Both the position numbers and the translations under genes were made by a program. A model generated the notes under the pieces. That model saw only the letters and a program-made list of their open reading frames with translations. It did not search any database and was not told the origin of the DNA. Shown piece by piece: positions 53,240-61,731 of a DNA stretch of 64,000 nt. The DNA is from CAXMQZ01 sp963707075 (GTDB lineage Bacteria; Acidobacteriota; Thermoanaerobaculia; Multivoradales; JAHEKO01). The stretch lies in NCBI GenBank assembly GCA_963707075.1, contig CAVPOX010000024.1:62001-126000 (forward strand), read 5' to 3'. Position 1 is the stretch's first letter. Every line of letters starts with the position of its first letter.

Positions 53240-54463
53240 TCAGACGGTACGCGTGGCGATATCTGGAGCCACCTTGGAGGCTCGAATCGCCGGCAGGAGG
53301 GCGGCGACGATGCCGGTAGCCCAGAGCAGAAGCGGACCGCCGACGAGTAGGTACCAGTCCATTCTGGGGGCACCCGCTGCTTCGGTGAGCGCATAGTTGA
53401 GCCCAATGGCAAGGGCGAGGCCGAGACCCAGGCCGAAGCCGGTAATCATCCAGTTCTCGACGAGAAAGTGGCGCACGATATCGGTCTGTGTGGCGCCAAG
53501 AGCCCTTCGCGTCCCGATTTGTCGCGTCCTCTCGGTGACAGAGAAAGACGTCAGGCCGATGATCCCGATCGAGGTGACCGCGACCAGCAAGAAGATCACC
53601 ACGGTGAGAATCTTGATCAGTGCCAGGTTCGCGGTGAAGACGTCTCGTTTCACCTCTTCCAAGGTCCGGATGGTGATCACCCGTCCCGGCTCGGTCCGGC
53701 GCATGAGATTCTCCAGCTCCGCATACACCTCGTTCACCCGACCTGGCTCGGTCCTCACCATGTATCGCATCCGGTACTCGTTGCCCGGTTTGCCGGGCAG
53801 CAGCATTGTGTCTTCTCCGTAGCGGGAAGTAGGCCAGGAATTGAGGAGTGTCCCGACCACTCCGATGACAATCTCGGACCGGTCACCACTGTCGTTCTGG
53901 ATGACCTTGCCTACCGGGCTCTCGTCGGGAAAGAGCTTGGCAGCCAGAGATTGATTGAGAACTACACTCCGGGCGGCTTGTCCTGTCTCGTAGGTGTCAT
54001 TGTCGTAATCGAAATCCGCGGCCGTGAAGTCCCTGCCTTCGATGAGCTCGACACCGAGAGTCTGAAGGGCCCGATCGGTAACGACGAACATCGGCGCCAC
54101 CGTTGTCTCCAGTTCTGATCCGGCAGGGCGGCGTTCCGTGGAGCTCCCCGATCCACTCAGGGGAATTTGGTGGAAGCCGGAGGCCTCGACAACCCCCGGG
54201 AAGGATCGCAAGCGGAGCAAATCTTCTTCCCGTAGGGCATTCACGAACTCCTCTTCCTTGAACTCTGGCGCGAACGGCTCGGTGTAAACGACAAGCAGAT
54301 TGTCTTCGTCCATTCCAGATGGCTTGAGAAACTCGCTCCGCATGTCGAGCATCACGTTGACGGAGTTGGTCACGATCGCCAGAGTGAGGGCCACTTCCAG
54401 TGCAATCAGCCAGAAACGGGACTTGTTGTGCATCAGGGCGCGAAAGATGGGTCCTAGTTCCAT
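53240..54463 (-). CDS. MacB/FtsX-family ABC permease 2
   Basis: A 407-residue permease: one N-terminal helix (FWLIALEVALTLAIVTNSV), a large periplasmic MacB-PCD-like domain (about 45-275), and three C-terminal helices (LIKILTVVIFLLVAVTSIGIIGL, MITGFGLGLGLALAIGLNYAL, GPLLLWATGIVAALLPA). The family signature RQIGTRRALGATQTDIVRH lies before the second helix. The gene follows the first permease gene by 18 bases. The two permeases differ clearly, so the transporter is probably a heterodimer. Confidence 0.88.
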   Translation of the reverse strand: MELGPIFRALMHNKSRFWLIALEVALTLAIVTNSVNVMLDMRSEFLKPSGMDEDNLLVVYTEPFAPEFKEEEFVNALREEDLLRLRSFPGVVEASGFHQIPLSGSGSSTERRPAGSELETTVAPMFVVTDRALQTLGVELIEGRDFTAADFDYDNDTYETGQAARSVVLNQSLAAKLFPDESPVGKVIQNDSGDRSEIVIGVVGTLLNSWPTSRYGEDTMLLPGKPGNEYRMRYMVRTEPGRVNEVYAELENLMRRTEPGRVITIRTLEEVKRDVFTANLALIKILTVVIFLLVAVTSIGIIGLTSFSVTERTRQIGTRRALGATQTDIVRHFLVENWMITGFGLGLGLALAIGLNYALTEAAGAPRMDWYLLVGGPLLLWATGIVAALLPAIRASKVAPDIATRTV

Positions 54464-54481
54464 GGTCCAGTCCTCTCTTGG

Positions 54482-55795
54482 CTATTGGAGCTTGAGATAG
54501 GTGGCGGGAGCCACCCGGCAGATTCGCCATGCAGGGTAGAGACCGGCGATGAGACCGGCGAGCAAGGACAGCACGATGGCTGCGAGAACCATCGTCGGGT
54601 CGAGATGGAAATCGACCATATTGTCGAACAGGCGATTGATCAATTGCAGAGCCAGCCAGGATAGACCGAGTCCGAGGAAGCCCCCCAGCAAGCCAACGAT
54701 CTCGCACTCGACAATGTGCTGCAGAAATACGGAGAGGCGGCTCGCGCCGAGCGCTCGGCGGACGCCCACTTCGGGGGCCCTTCCGAGGAATTTGCCCAGG
54801 AGTATTCCGATCAGGTTCACGGAACAGACGATGAGAAACAGGATGGAGATAATGAGCAGGATCCGCGCCTCGTCCTGAACGACTTCTTCGGTCTTCATGT
54901 AGTCGGTAACCGACAGCAGCACGTTGTTGACCGGTCTGCCGTGTCGTCCCAATCTCTTCTGCTCGTGGGCATAGGCATCGAGGAAGTCCAGGTACTCTTC
55001 CTGCTGCCGGCTGGAATCGAGCTGCACCCACATCTGGATCCAGACGGACTCCGACTCGAGAAAGTCCTGGTAGGTATTCCCGACGTACGTCTTCCAGTTG
55101 GAGTCGTTACCAGCGCTGGCGATCTCCATGGATTCGAGGAAGTTGAAGGGGATGAAGATCTCCTCCGGTTGCCCGAACGGGTTGTTGTTGAGGTCGTAGA
55201 ACTTCACTTCTGGTCGCCAGTTCCCGATGACGCCGACGACCGTGAAGGCTCGATTGTTGATGCGCATCGTCTGGCCGATGCTGTTCTGACCGCCGAAGAG
55301 GCGCTGATTTGTATCGTTGTCGATGACCACGACCGGTTCGATATTCTCATCGACACTGGGTCCCCACGGCGCCCCGTATTCGAAGGGCACGTCGAACATC
55401 GCAAAGAAGCCTGAGAAACAGAGCCGCGCCTGGGCACGGTAGGGTCTGTCGTCTTGGCCTTCCGGTTGGATCGTCAGGGACGACTTGAACATGGCACTCT
55501 GGTGGGTCGGAATCTCGCTACGCATGATGCCGCGCATGTCCCGGTAGGTGATCTGGTTGGGTGGCCGTTCCGGATAGTCATCGTTGAAAGGATTGTCGGA
55601 GTCCCAGGTGTCGATCTCCACGTAGAAGAGTCGATTGCTCTTCTCCGGCATTGGATCTCCAGCCATCAGGTAGTAGGTCGTGATGAAGGCGCTGGAGACC
55701 GCGATGCCGAGACCGATTGCGCAAATCATGAGAAGTGAGAGGGCCGGATTGCGGCGAAGGCTCTTGAGAGCGACCTTGATCTGATAGGCGAGCAT
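54482..55795 (-). CDS. MacB/FtsX-family ABC permease 1
   Basis: A 437-residue permease with the same plan: an N-terminal helix (PALSLLMICAIGLGIAVSSAF), a periplasmic domain (about 45-310) and three C-terminal helices, with PEVGVRRALGASRLSVFLQH as signature. The ATG at 55795 starts the conserved LAYQIKVALKSLRRNP; the frame upstream runs into the ATPase gene without likeness. It lies directly downstream of the ATPase gene (19-base gap). Confidence 0.88.
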   Translation of the reverse strand: MLAYQIKVALKSLRRNPALSLLMICAIGLGIAVSSAFITTYYLMAGDPMPEKSNRLFYVEIDTWDSDNPFNDDYPERPPNQITYRDMRGIMRSEIPTHQSAMFKSSLTIQPEGQDDRPYRAQARLCFSGFFAMFDVPFEYGAPWGPSVDENIEPVVVIDNDTNQRLFGGQNSIGQTMRINNRAFTVVGVIGNWRPEVKFYDLNNNPFGQPEEIFIPFNFLESMEIASAGNDSNWKTYVGNTYQDFLESESVWIQMWVQLDSSRQQEEYLDFLDAYAHEQKRLGRHGRPVNNVLLSVTDYMKTEEVVQDEARILLIISILFLIVCSVNLIGILLGKFLGRAPEVGVRRALGASRLSVFLQHIVECEIVGLLGGFLGLGLSWLALQLINRLFDNMVDFHLDPTMVLAAIVLSLLAGLIAGLYPAWRICRVAPATYLKLQ

Positions 55796-55814
55796 GATGG
55801 AATCTCCCAGCCGC

Positions 55815-56543
55815 TCAGGCGTTGGCCGCTTCCTGGTCTTGCACCGCGGTATAGAGCGGCGTGTGTTGTTCGTGAGAGTCGATGTCGATGAGCTTGCCGT
55901 CCAACAGGTAGATCTGCCGCTGGGTTCGGTTCGCCAACTCTGCGTCATGCGTGACGATCACCACAGTGGTGCCCAGATCGTTGATCTTCTCCAGCATGTC
56001 CATGATTTCGTTGGCCATTGCAGAATCCAGATTTCCCGTCGGTTCGTCGGCCAGAATGAGTTGTGGGTTGCCGACCAGAGCCCGCGCCACAGCCACCCGC
56101 TGCTGTTGCCCACCCGACAGCTGAGATGGCTGGTGGCGGAGCCGCGAGGTGAGGCCGACGACGTCCAGGGCCTGCTCGATGGCCTTTCGACGCTGCTTCG
56201 CCGACATCCCTCGGTAGCGTAGGGGTACGTCCACATTGTCGAAGACGTCTAGGTCGGGGATGAGGTTGAAGCCCTGGAAGATGAACCCGATCTTCTCGTT
56301 GCGTATTCGAGACATTTCTCGATCGCTCAAGCGGCTGACGTCCTTGCCGTCCAGTCGGTACGAGCCCTGGTCGAAGGTGTCGAGGAGACCGGCGATGTTG
56401 AGAAAAGTGGTCTTTCCGGAGCCGGAAGGGCCCATGACCGAGACGAACTCCCCCGACTTGATTTCGAGGTTGAACTCGCTCAGGGCGTGCGTCTCCACAT
56501 GTTCGGTGCGGTAGATCTTGTGAATGGAGTGCATGTCGATCAT
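55815..56543 (-). CDS. MacB/LolD-type ABC transporter ATPase
   Basis: A 242-residue ATPase with Walker A MGPSGSGKTT, signature LSGGQQQRVAVARAL, Walker B LILADEPTGNLDS and the H-loop VIVTHD. It is of the subfamily that powers MacB, LolCDE and FtsEX-type mechanotransmission rather than moving substrate through a channel. The gene is 37 bases after the adaptor gene and upstream of the two permeases. Confidence 0.93.
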   Translation of the reverse strand: MIDMHSIHKIYRTEHVETHALSEFNLEIKSGEFVSVMGPSGSGKTTFLNIAGLLDTFDQGSYRLDGKDVSRLSDREMSRIRNEKIGFIFQGFNLIPDLDVFDNVDVPLRYRGMSAKQRRKAIEQALDVVGLTSRLRHQPSQLSGGQQQRVAVARALVGNPQLILADEPTGNLDSAMANEIMDMLEKINDLGTTVVIVTHDAELANRTQRQIYLLDGKLIDIDSHEQHTPLYTAVQDQEAANA

Positions 56544-56580
56544 GTCTGGTTCTCCCTCGAAGAAGGTGAATGCCGTAGCC

Positions 56581-57855
56581 TCAGCGCCTCAGGAGGACCT
56601 TCTTGGCGCCGTCGAATCTGGCGGTGTCGGAAATGATGATCTCTTCTCCCAGCTCGAGTCCTGAAATGACCTCGACTTCGGTGAGGCTGATGGCTCCGAC
56701 TCGAATTGCCCGGAGAACAGCGACACCTTCTTCGATGACATAGGCGTGACGTCCTCCGCCTGCCTCGAGAAACGGTCCACGAGGGACCTTGAGAGCATTG
56801 GTTCTGGTGTCCAGCAGCAGCCTGGCCTGGACTCTCTGATTCTGCTTCAGGCCACGTGGTGGAGAGGTTGTGAAGGCGACACGGCCCTTGACCCGGCTGC
56901 CCTGGACCTCTGGTGAAATGCTGGTTACGGAGCCTGGAAACGTCTCACCCTCGTAGGCCACGACCGCTTCCGATCCGATGGCAATTTCGTCGGCGAAGCT
57001 CTCGGGAACCTGGATTTCGATCTCCAGGGCGGAAAGGTCGACGACCGACACCAGACCCTGACCAGGCGTGACTGCGTCGTGATCCTCGATCAGCAACCGA
57101 GAGACGAGGCCGGATACCGGAGAGCGGATGGTCAGACCATCGACCTGCCGCTGGAGCTCTTCGACCAGCAGGCGCTGGGTCTCCACCTGGGATTCCCGAT
57201 TCCTCAGTTCGAAGTCGAGAGATTCGGATTCGAAATCGGCTTGTTGGCGAGCCACTTCCAGTTTCAGCGCCGCCACCTTGACGTCATCCTGCGCCTTCTC
57301 GTACTCGACAGCATTCAGCAGGCCTTCCTGGCGTGTTCGCTCGGCCCTGTCCATGGCACGCTTCGCAGCTTCGAGCTCGACCTCCAGAAGGCCTATGCTC
57401 TGCCGATACCGGGACCTGGACTGCTCGGCGAGGATCCTCTGCCGATCGAGGTCGGCCTGCAGCGAAGCGAGATTCGAGCGTTCTTGACGAGCTCGGCTTT
57501 CGAGCTCCGGACTCTGGACGTGTCCCAGGACCTGATCCTCTTCGATGACTTGCCCGGCCGAGACGCCCAGGCGTGCGATCCCCGTGGTCTGGGCGAACAC
57601 GGTTGGATGGAAGGCTGCAACGACCCTGCCGTCCACAGAGACATCTCGGATCAGGTCCCCTTGGGTGACCTTTCCCATCCGGACACGTGCGATGTCGATC
57701 GATGTCTCCGATTCAGCCCAGCGGCGCAAGGATGGAAGGAAGAGCGTGATGAGCGCGAAGAGCAGGATGGCACCGCCTCCCCATGCGATGACCCTCCTTG
57801 CCTGACCACCAGAGTCAGATACAGGGCGATCCATTCTCGAGTCGTCTCGAATCAC
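56581..57855 (-). CDS. MacA/HlyD-family periplasmic adaptor
   Basis: A 424-residue adaptor: an N-terminal helix (VIAWGGGAILLFALITLFL), a biotinyl-lipoyl half (VSVDGRVVAAFHP, GVSAGQVIEEDQVLG), a long coiled-coil hairpin (about 115-225), the second lipoyl half (GLTIRSPVSGLVSRLLIEDH) and a beta-barrel/membrane-proximal part. The GTG at 57855 fits GGAGG 9 bases upstream and a sigma-54 promoter immediately before that; in-frame sequence to 58011 lies upstream of the promoter. It heads a six-gene operon: adaptor, ATPase, two permeases, response regulator, histidine kinase. No TolC-like gene is present. The cargo (drug, lipoprotein, peptide) is unknown. Confidence 0.9.
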   Translation of the reverse strand: MIRDDSRMDRPVSDSGGQARRVIAWGGGAILLFALITLFLPSLRRWAESETSIDIARVRMGKVTQGDLIRDVSVDGRVVAAFHPTVFAQTTGIARLGVSAGQVIEEDQVLGHVQSPELESRARQERSNLASLQADLDRQRILAEQSRSRYRQSIGLLEVELEAAKRAMDRAERTRQEGLLNAVEYEKAQDDVKVAALKLEVARQQADFESESLDFELRNRESQVETQRLLVEELQRQVDGLTIRSPVSGLVSRLLIEDHDAVTPGQGLVSVVDLSALEIEIQVPESFADEIAIGSEAVVAYEGETFPGSVTSISPEVQGSRVKGRVAFTTSPPRGLKQNQRVQARLLLDTRTNALKVPRGPFLEAGGGRHAYVIEEGVAVLRAIRVGAISLTEVEVISGLELGEEIIISDTARFDGAKKVLLRR

Positions 57856-57884
57856 CAGGGTAATCCTCCAATGAAGATCCGAAC

Positions 57885-57900
57885 AGCAAGCTTCGTGCCA
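57885..57900 (-). promoter_or_regulatory. Sigma-54 (-24/-12) promoter of the efflux operon
   Basis: The minus strand reads TGGCACG-AAGC-TTGCT, an exact sigma-54 consensus with correct GG-N10-GC spacing. The predicted start is near 57874, about 20 bases before the adaptor GTG, with the GGAGG site at 57865-57869 in between. The operon encodes its own NtrC-family regulator, which makes a positive-feedback circuit likely. Confidence 0.82.
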
Positions 57901-57971
57901 TGGATTCAGGGATCGCCAAGTGTCTGATGGAGAAACACTTAGGAGACGATTCCGTAGAAGACAGTCCAGAG

Positions 57972-58015
57972 CGGGTTGACACCTGTCCGGAGTTTGCCGG
58001 ACAGGTGTCAACCCG
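57972..58015. promoter_or_regulatory. 19-bp perfect inverted repeat, candidate enhancer
   Basis: Two 19-base arms (left arm 57972-57990, right arm 57997-58015) are perfect reverse complements around a 6-base loop; the core reads TGTCCGG-N6-CCGGACA. The centre is about 120 bp upstream of the predicted sigma-54 start, right for an NtrC-type enhancer. The element is also inside a divergent region, so it could serve the phosphatase gene. A mobile REP-like palindrome is the main alternative, since the arms are unusually long. Confidence 0.65.
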
Positions 58016-58091
58016 ACGAAGAGGGTCGATCGGTTAGACTGCCGGACGCTCGCAGATGTGACTAGCTCGACCGAGCCGGGGAGAGATTGAA

Positions 58092-59429
58092 GTGAGCGTG
58101 CCGAGGATTCAAGAGCTCATACGACTGCCAGAGGCGCTAGCGGTCAAGCAGTATCTGGACGGAGGAAATTTCAATGTTCTCAAGCAGATGCTACTGGCGT
58201 GGGGCACCGTCATCACGATCGGTGTCGTCGTTCTGCTAAGTGAGGGGCATTACCGACAAACCGGGCTCTGGAGTTTCGCCCTGCTGGCGACTCTGGCGAT
58301 CTACGTGACGCGCGGGACCCACTTCCTGCAAGACAATCTGAGGCCCATTCTCGGGATCTATCTGTCGATCCTGCTACTCATCTTTGCGCGGACGCTGGAG
58401 GAGCCTGGCGCCGTCTACGCATTTGCCGGCTTCTTGTTCCCGAGTCTGCTGCTCGCATTCCGCTTGCGCTGGTACGAGTACCTCGCGTTGCTCAGCATTT
58501 TCTATGCGGCGGCTGCCTGGGTGGTCACCACATCCGAATTGGCGCCGCAGACGAGTACTCGAGTCGGCATGTTGATCGCGGCACTGGCCTGGTCCTGTGT
58601 GATCTTCGGGTTGGGGCAGCGTCTGACCCGACGCAGGGTGGAGAGCTTTGTTCGGGAATGGCGGTCCGAGCTGCTGCGCGAGAAAGAGCAATCGCGGATG
58701 CGCGACGAGCTCGACTCCGCTCGGGAGATGCAGCTCAGCATGCTACCCCGGCAAGATCCCGATTTGGGCTGGCTCGATTTCTCGGCAGTATCGCTGCCCG
58801 CCTCCGAGGTGGGCGGTGACTATTTCGAGCACTTCAGGATCACCGACTCGATACTGGCCGTGGTAATCGGAGACGTGGCCGGGCATGGCATGGCAAGCGG
58901 GCTCGTCCTGTCCGGTGTCAGGAGTGGCCTCTACCTCCTGCGCGAAGACCTTACGTCGCCGGTCGAGGTGCTGGACCGCCTGAACCGTCTGGTTCGCGAT
59001 ACGGCGCCGAGACGCATGTTCGTGACCCTGCAGATCGCGGTCCTGGATGCGGACAGACGGAGGCTGATCGTTGGCAATGCGGGACATCCGCCCCTGGTCC
59101 ACCTGGTTTCGGCGACCGGCAAGGCAGAGTTTCTCGGTACCAGCGGGCTGCCGTTGGGCACCCACCTGGAACCGGCTTTCAGCGTCACCGAAAGATCCCT
59201 GGACCCGGGCGATGTTTTGGCCTTCTATACAGATGGTGTGCTCGAGGTCACGAACCTGCACGAAGAGAGCTTCGGTGAACATCGGCTCCGGCGAGAGATC
59301 GAGCGCACCGGCCGACGAAGCTCGGCTCGACAGATTCGTGATTCGATTCTCAACGAGGTCTCGAGGTTCAAGGGGGATGTAACGCAGGCCGATGACCTGA
59401 CCCTGGTCGTAGCCCGTCTTGCACCATGA
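58092..59429 (+). CDS. Membrane SpoIIE/RsbU-type PP2C phosphatase
   Basis: A 445-residue protein with about six membrane helices (about 30-180), a short coiled coil (about 185-220) and a PP2C-type SpoIIE domain (about 235-445). Metal-binding motifs are SEVGGDYFEHF, VVIGDVAGHGMASG, VGNAGHPPLV, AFYTDGVLEV and QADDLTLVV. Family members dephosphorylate anti-anti-sigma STAS proteins in partner-switching. An anti-sigma kinase exists at 4435-4881, but the pairing is unproven and no STAS protein is in the window. The start is GTG at 58092. It diverges from the efflux operon across the 236-base regulatory region. Confidence 0.88.
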   Translation: MSVPRIQELIRLPEALAVKQYLDGGNFNVLKQMLLAWGTVITIGVVVLLSEGHYRQTGLWSFALLATLAIYVTRGTHFLQDNLRPILGIYLSILLLIFARTLEEPGAVYAFAGFLFPSLLLAFRLRWYEYLALLSIFYAAAAWVVTTSELAPQTSTRVGMLIAALAWSCVIFGLGQRLTRRRVESFVREWRSELLREKEQSRMRDELDSAREMQLSMLPRQDPDLGWLDFSAVSLPASEVGGDYFEHFRITDSILAVVIGDVAGHGMASGLVLSGVRSGLYLLREDLTSPVEVLDRLNRLVRDTAPRRMFVTLQIAVLDADRRRLIVGNAGHPPLVHLVSATGKAEFLGTSGLPLGTHLEPAFSVTERSLDPGDVLAFYTDGVLEVTNLHEESFGEHRLRREIERTGRRSSARQIRDSILNEVSRFKGDVTQADDLTLVVARLAP

Positions 59430-59490
59430 CTCGGTAGAGAACGGAGGCTCGCGGTCCACTTCGAATCGACCGCTCTGTGGAGTGAACCTA

Positions 59491-59519
59491 TTGCGACTCG
59501 GGCTGCCTCTCACTAGGAT
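59491..59519 (+). promoter_or_regulatory. Sigma-70 promoter of the peroxiredoxin gene
   Basis: TTGCGA (59491-59496), a 17-base spacer and TAGGAT (59514-59519) lie about 85 bases before the peroxiredoxin GTG. Both hexamers match consensus at four of six positions with ideal spacing. Confidence 0.5.
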
Positions 59520-59602
59520 GGAGGGGAACCCAGTCGGAAAGCTGCCAGCCGCGGGTTCTTCAGCTCAACGGATCTTCCATTCGAAGAAAGGAGAAGCACC
59601 CA

Positions 59603-60280
59603 GTGGACATGGATAGCTTTTCAGATGCGACCATTGCCCCCCGACTGCCTCGCATCGGCGAGCCAGCTCCCGAGTTCGAAGCACCGACGACTCACGGGAC
59701 GTTGCGCCTCGAGGACTTCAGGGGCAGTTGGCTGGTTCTGTTCTCCCATCCGGCCGATTTTACGCCGGTCTGCACTACAGAGTTCATTGGATTCGCCAAG
59801 GCGCAGGCCGCGCTACGTGAGCTCGGTACCGAGTTGTTGGGTCTGTCGATCGACAGCGTCTATTCGCACATCTCGTGGGTGCGCAACGTCGAGGAGAAGA
59901 TGGGAGTCAAGATCGACTTCCCGATCATTGCGGACCTGAACAAGGAAGTCGCGACGCTCTACGGCATGATCATGCCGTACGAAAGCGCGACCGAGACCTC
60001 GCGCTGCGTCTTCGTCATCGATGGCGAGCAGATCTTGCGGGCGATGATCTACTACCCGCTGACCACGGGTCGAAATATCGACGAGATCATTCGGCTGATC
60101 CGAGCGCTGCAGACCGCCGACGAGTACGGAGTGGCAACGCCGGCGAACTGGCAGCCCGGGGATCGGGTCATCATACCGGCGCCACAAACCCAGGAAGGAG
60201 CGGAGGAGAGAGTCCAGTCCGAAGGTCTCGAGTGCAAAGACTGGTACTTCTGCACGAAAGAGCTCCCGGAGGCGAAGTAG
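59603..60280 (+). CDS. Prx6/AhpC2-type peroxiredoxin
   Basis: A 225-residue thiol peroxidase that reduces peroxides. The peroxidatic Cys is in FTPVCTTEF, following SHPADFTP. A long C-terminal arm holds YPLTTGRNIDEIIRLIRALQ and ends with CKDWYFCTK, whose two cysteines resemble the archaeal/bacterial Prx6 group with resolving cysteines. It is a decameric family by known relatives. The GTG at 59603 has GGAG about 9 bases upstream; the ATG at 59609 is also possible. The next gene overlaps its stop (TAGTG). Confidence 0.92.
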   Translation: MDMDSFSDATIAPRLPRIGEPAPEFEAPTTHGTLRLEDFRGSWLVLFSHPADFTPVCTTEFIGFAKAQAALRELGTELLGLSIDSVYSHISWVRNVEEKMGVKIDFPIIADLNKEVATLYGMIMPYESATETSRCVFVIDGEQILRAMIYYPLTTGRNIDEIIRLIRALQTADEYGVATPANWQPGDRVIIPAPQTQEGAEERVQSEGLECKDWYFCTKELPEAK

Positions 60281-60510
60281 TGGCTTGCGTCAATCCGGAC
60301 GGTACGCTCACCAGCTCGGCGCTGCAGCTGCTGCAGCTGGCGTCCGAGCCCGTATCGCCCGAGACGATCGCCACCGAGCTCGGCACGCCCCTTTTCAAGG
60401 TCCGGGCGAGTCTTCGGGAAATGCTCGCGGCAGGTCTGGTGACTGAAAAGCAGGCAGGCTATCAGACCACCGAGGCAGGGCTCGACAGGGTCGGGGCCTT
60501 GCTGGTCTGA
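60280..60510 (+). CDS. Small winged-helix-like protein coupled to peroxiredoxin
   Basis: A 76-residue protein beginning at GTG 60280, which shares its G with the peroxiredoxin stop (TAGTG), a classic translational coupling. The sequence reads like a compact winged helix: LQLLQLASEPVSPETIATEL, TPLFKVRASLREMLAAGLV, then EKQAGYQTTEAGLDRVGALL. This is the pattern of MarR/ArsR-like DNA- or protein-binding domains. It may be a redox-linked regulator, but the only cysteine is near the start (VACVNPDG). Confidence 0.7.
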   Translation: MACVNPDGTLTSSALQLLQLASEPVSPETIATELGTPLFKVRASLREMLAAGLVTEKQAGYQTTEAGLDRVGALLV

Positions 60511-60556
60511 GGGGAAGTGGAGCCCGAGCCCTGGCGGCCTTGAGACCGGCGACGGC

Positions 60557-61669
60557 TCAGGGAAGAAAAGCCTTCTTGTTGCTCATCTTGCGCGGCAGGT
60601 ACTCGTCGATCACGAAGTTGAGGCCGTGTTTGGCGAGCGCCTGCTGTTCGACGCGCACGCCCATTCGGATCTGCTTCTGGAGCGCTTCCTGCCATGCCTT
60701 GTGATGCTGAATGAAGGGGTCGTTCTTGAGAGCGTCCCTGGCCCGCTTGATATCGACCTCTTTGAGGGGATGCGTGGGCAGGTCGTACTCGTCGATGTCG
60801 CCGGGCGTCACTCCCAGGAATCGCGCTTGCGGCACGCAGAAGAACTCGTTCAGGTGCGCCGCGTTGCCCGAGCCCGCCTTGAGGGTCCGGTAGATGTTGC
60901 TGTAGCCGTACGGGTCGCCATCCACGAAAACGTAGACCGGAAGACGATGATCGTCGGCCAAACGGCGGATGAAGCGTCTACAGGCTCTCGTCGGAACTCC
61001 TCCCAGGGAGATGAGGATGCAGTTGGCGGATCGCCAGTACGAATGCTTGACCAGTCTCTGGAACATGCCGGCGGTTTCGATGGCCAGGATGAAGTCGGCA
61101 TCGGTCTCGAACTGCAGCTGTTCCACGGAAATGGGTATCGAGTAGGCGCCGCTGCCGAAGCGGGTACAGTCGATGCGCAGCTGCTCGCCGGTCTCCCGGT
61201 CGTGGTCGAGGACGATGAGTCGACCGGCGACATCGCCCCCCTTTTCTTCGGGAATGAAACCGAGCTGCTCGCGATTGACACCGAAAAGGGCTTCCACATC
61301 TTCGATGACCGTGTCGCTCTCGGGTTGTTCATTGAAGCGGGCATCCTCCCAGTTCTTGCTGACGTAATAGGCCTCTCGCTTGGTGGCGATGTCGTCGGTT
61401 TCGACGAGTTCCTTGCTGAAGGCCATCATGCGTAGCGTCTGGGCGAAGGTCTTGACGGTTCCGACGGTCAGGGTTCGCTCCTTCTTCCTGCCCTTGATCT
61501 CGAAGTGTCCCTTGTTGGGGCGGTAGACGACATTCGACAGGCTTCGCACCGGGAACTTCATGGCCGGAGTCTTGCTTTGCAGGATCTTGGTCCGGATGCC
61601 GCGCGCTTCGGCCTTGATCCTTCCCGCCACGGTGGAGGCACTGGGTTTCGTCGGTTTTCTGTTAGTCAT
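60557..61669 (-). CDS. top6A: DNA topoisomerase VI subunit A (Spo11/Top6A)
   Basis: A 370-residue type IIB topoisomerase cleavage subunit. The winged-helix catalytic Tyr is in TKREAYYVSKNW. The Toprim domain has the metal-binding Glu in ILAIETAGMF and the DxD in VFVDGDPYGYSNIYR, followed by GSGNAAHLNEFFCVP. Length and motif order match archaeal Top6A. The enzyme relaxes and decatenates DNA with ATP. Type IIB enzymes are rare in bacteria. The gene lies 62 bases downstream of top6B on the same strand, so the two are co-expressed. Confidence 0.92.
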   Translation of the reverse strand: MTNRKPTKPSASTVAGRIKAEARGIRTKILQSKTPAMKFPVRSLSNVVYRPNKGHFEIKGRKKERTLTVGTVKTFAQTLRMMAFSKELVETDDIATKREAYYVSKNWEDARFNEQPESDTVIEDVEALFGVNREQLGFIPEEKGGDVAGRLIVLDHDRETGEQLRIDCTRFGSGAYSIPISVEQLQFETDADFILAIETAGMFQRLVKHSYWRSANCILISLGGVPTRACRRFIRRLADDHRLPVYVFVDGDPYGYSNIYRTLKAGSGNAAHLNEFFCVPQARFLGVTPGDIDEYDLPTHPLKEVDIKRARDALKNDPFIQHHKAWQEALQKQIRMGVRVEQQALAKHGLNFVIDEYLPRKMSNKKAFLP

Positions 61670-61731
61670 CAGTGGTTCCTTCGAGCGAGCTCGAGCTTGT
61701 TTCCGAGAGTTGCTGATCCGTGACGGTGGAT

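Noticed and set aside
57972..58015. Rho-independent terminator reading of the 19-bp inverted repeat
   Set aside because: It lies between two divergently starting genes and has no T-run on either strand.
57972..58015. REP-like mobile palindrome reading of the same repeat
   Set aside because: Only one copy is in the window and it sits at enhancer distance from a sigma-54 promoter. It is kept as an alternative that a genome-wide copy count would settle.
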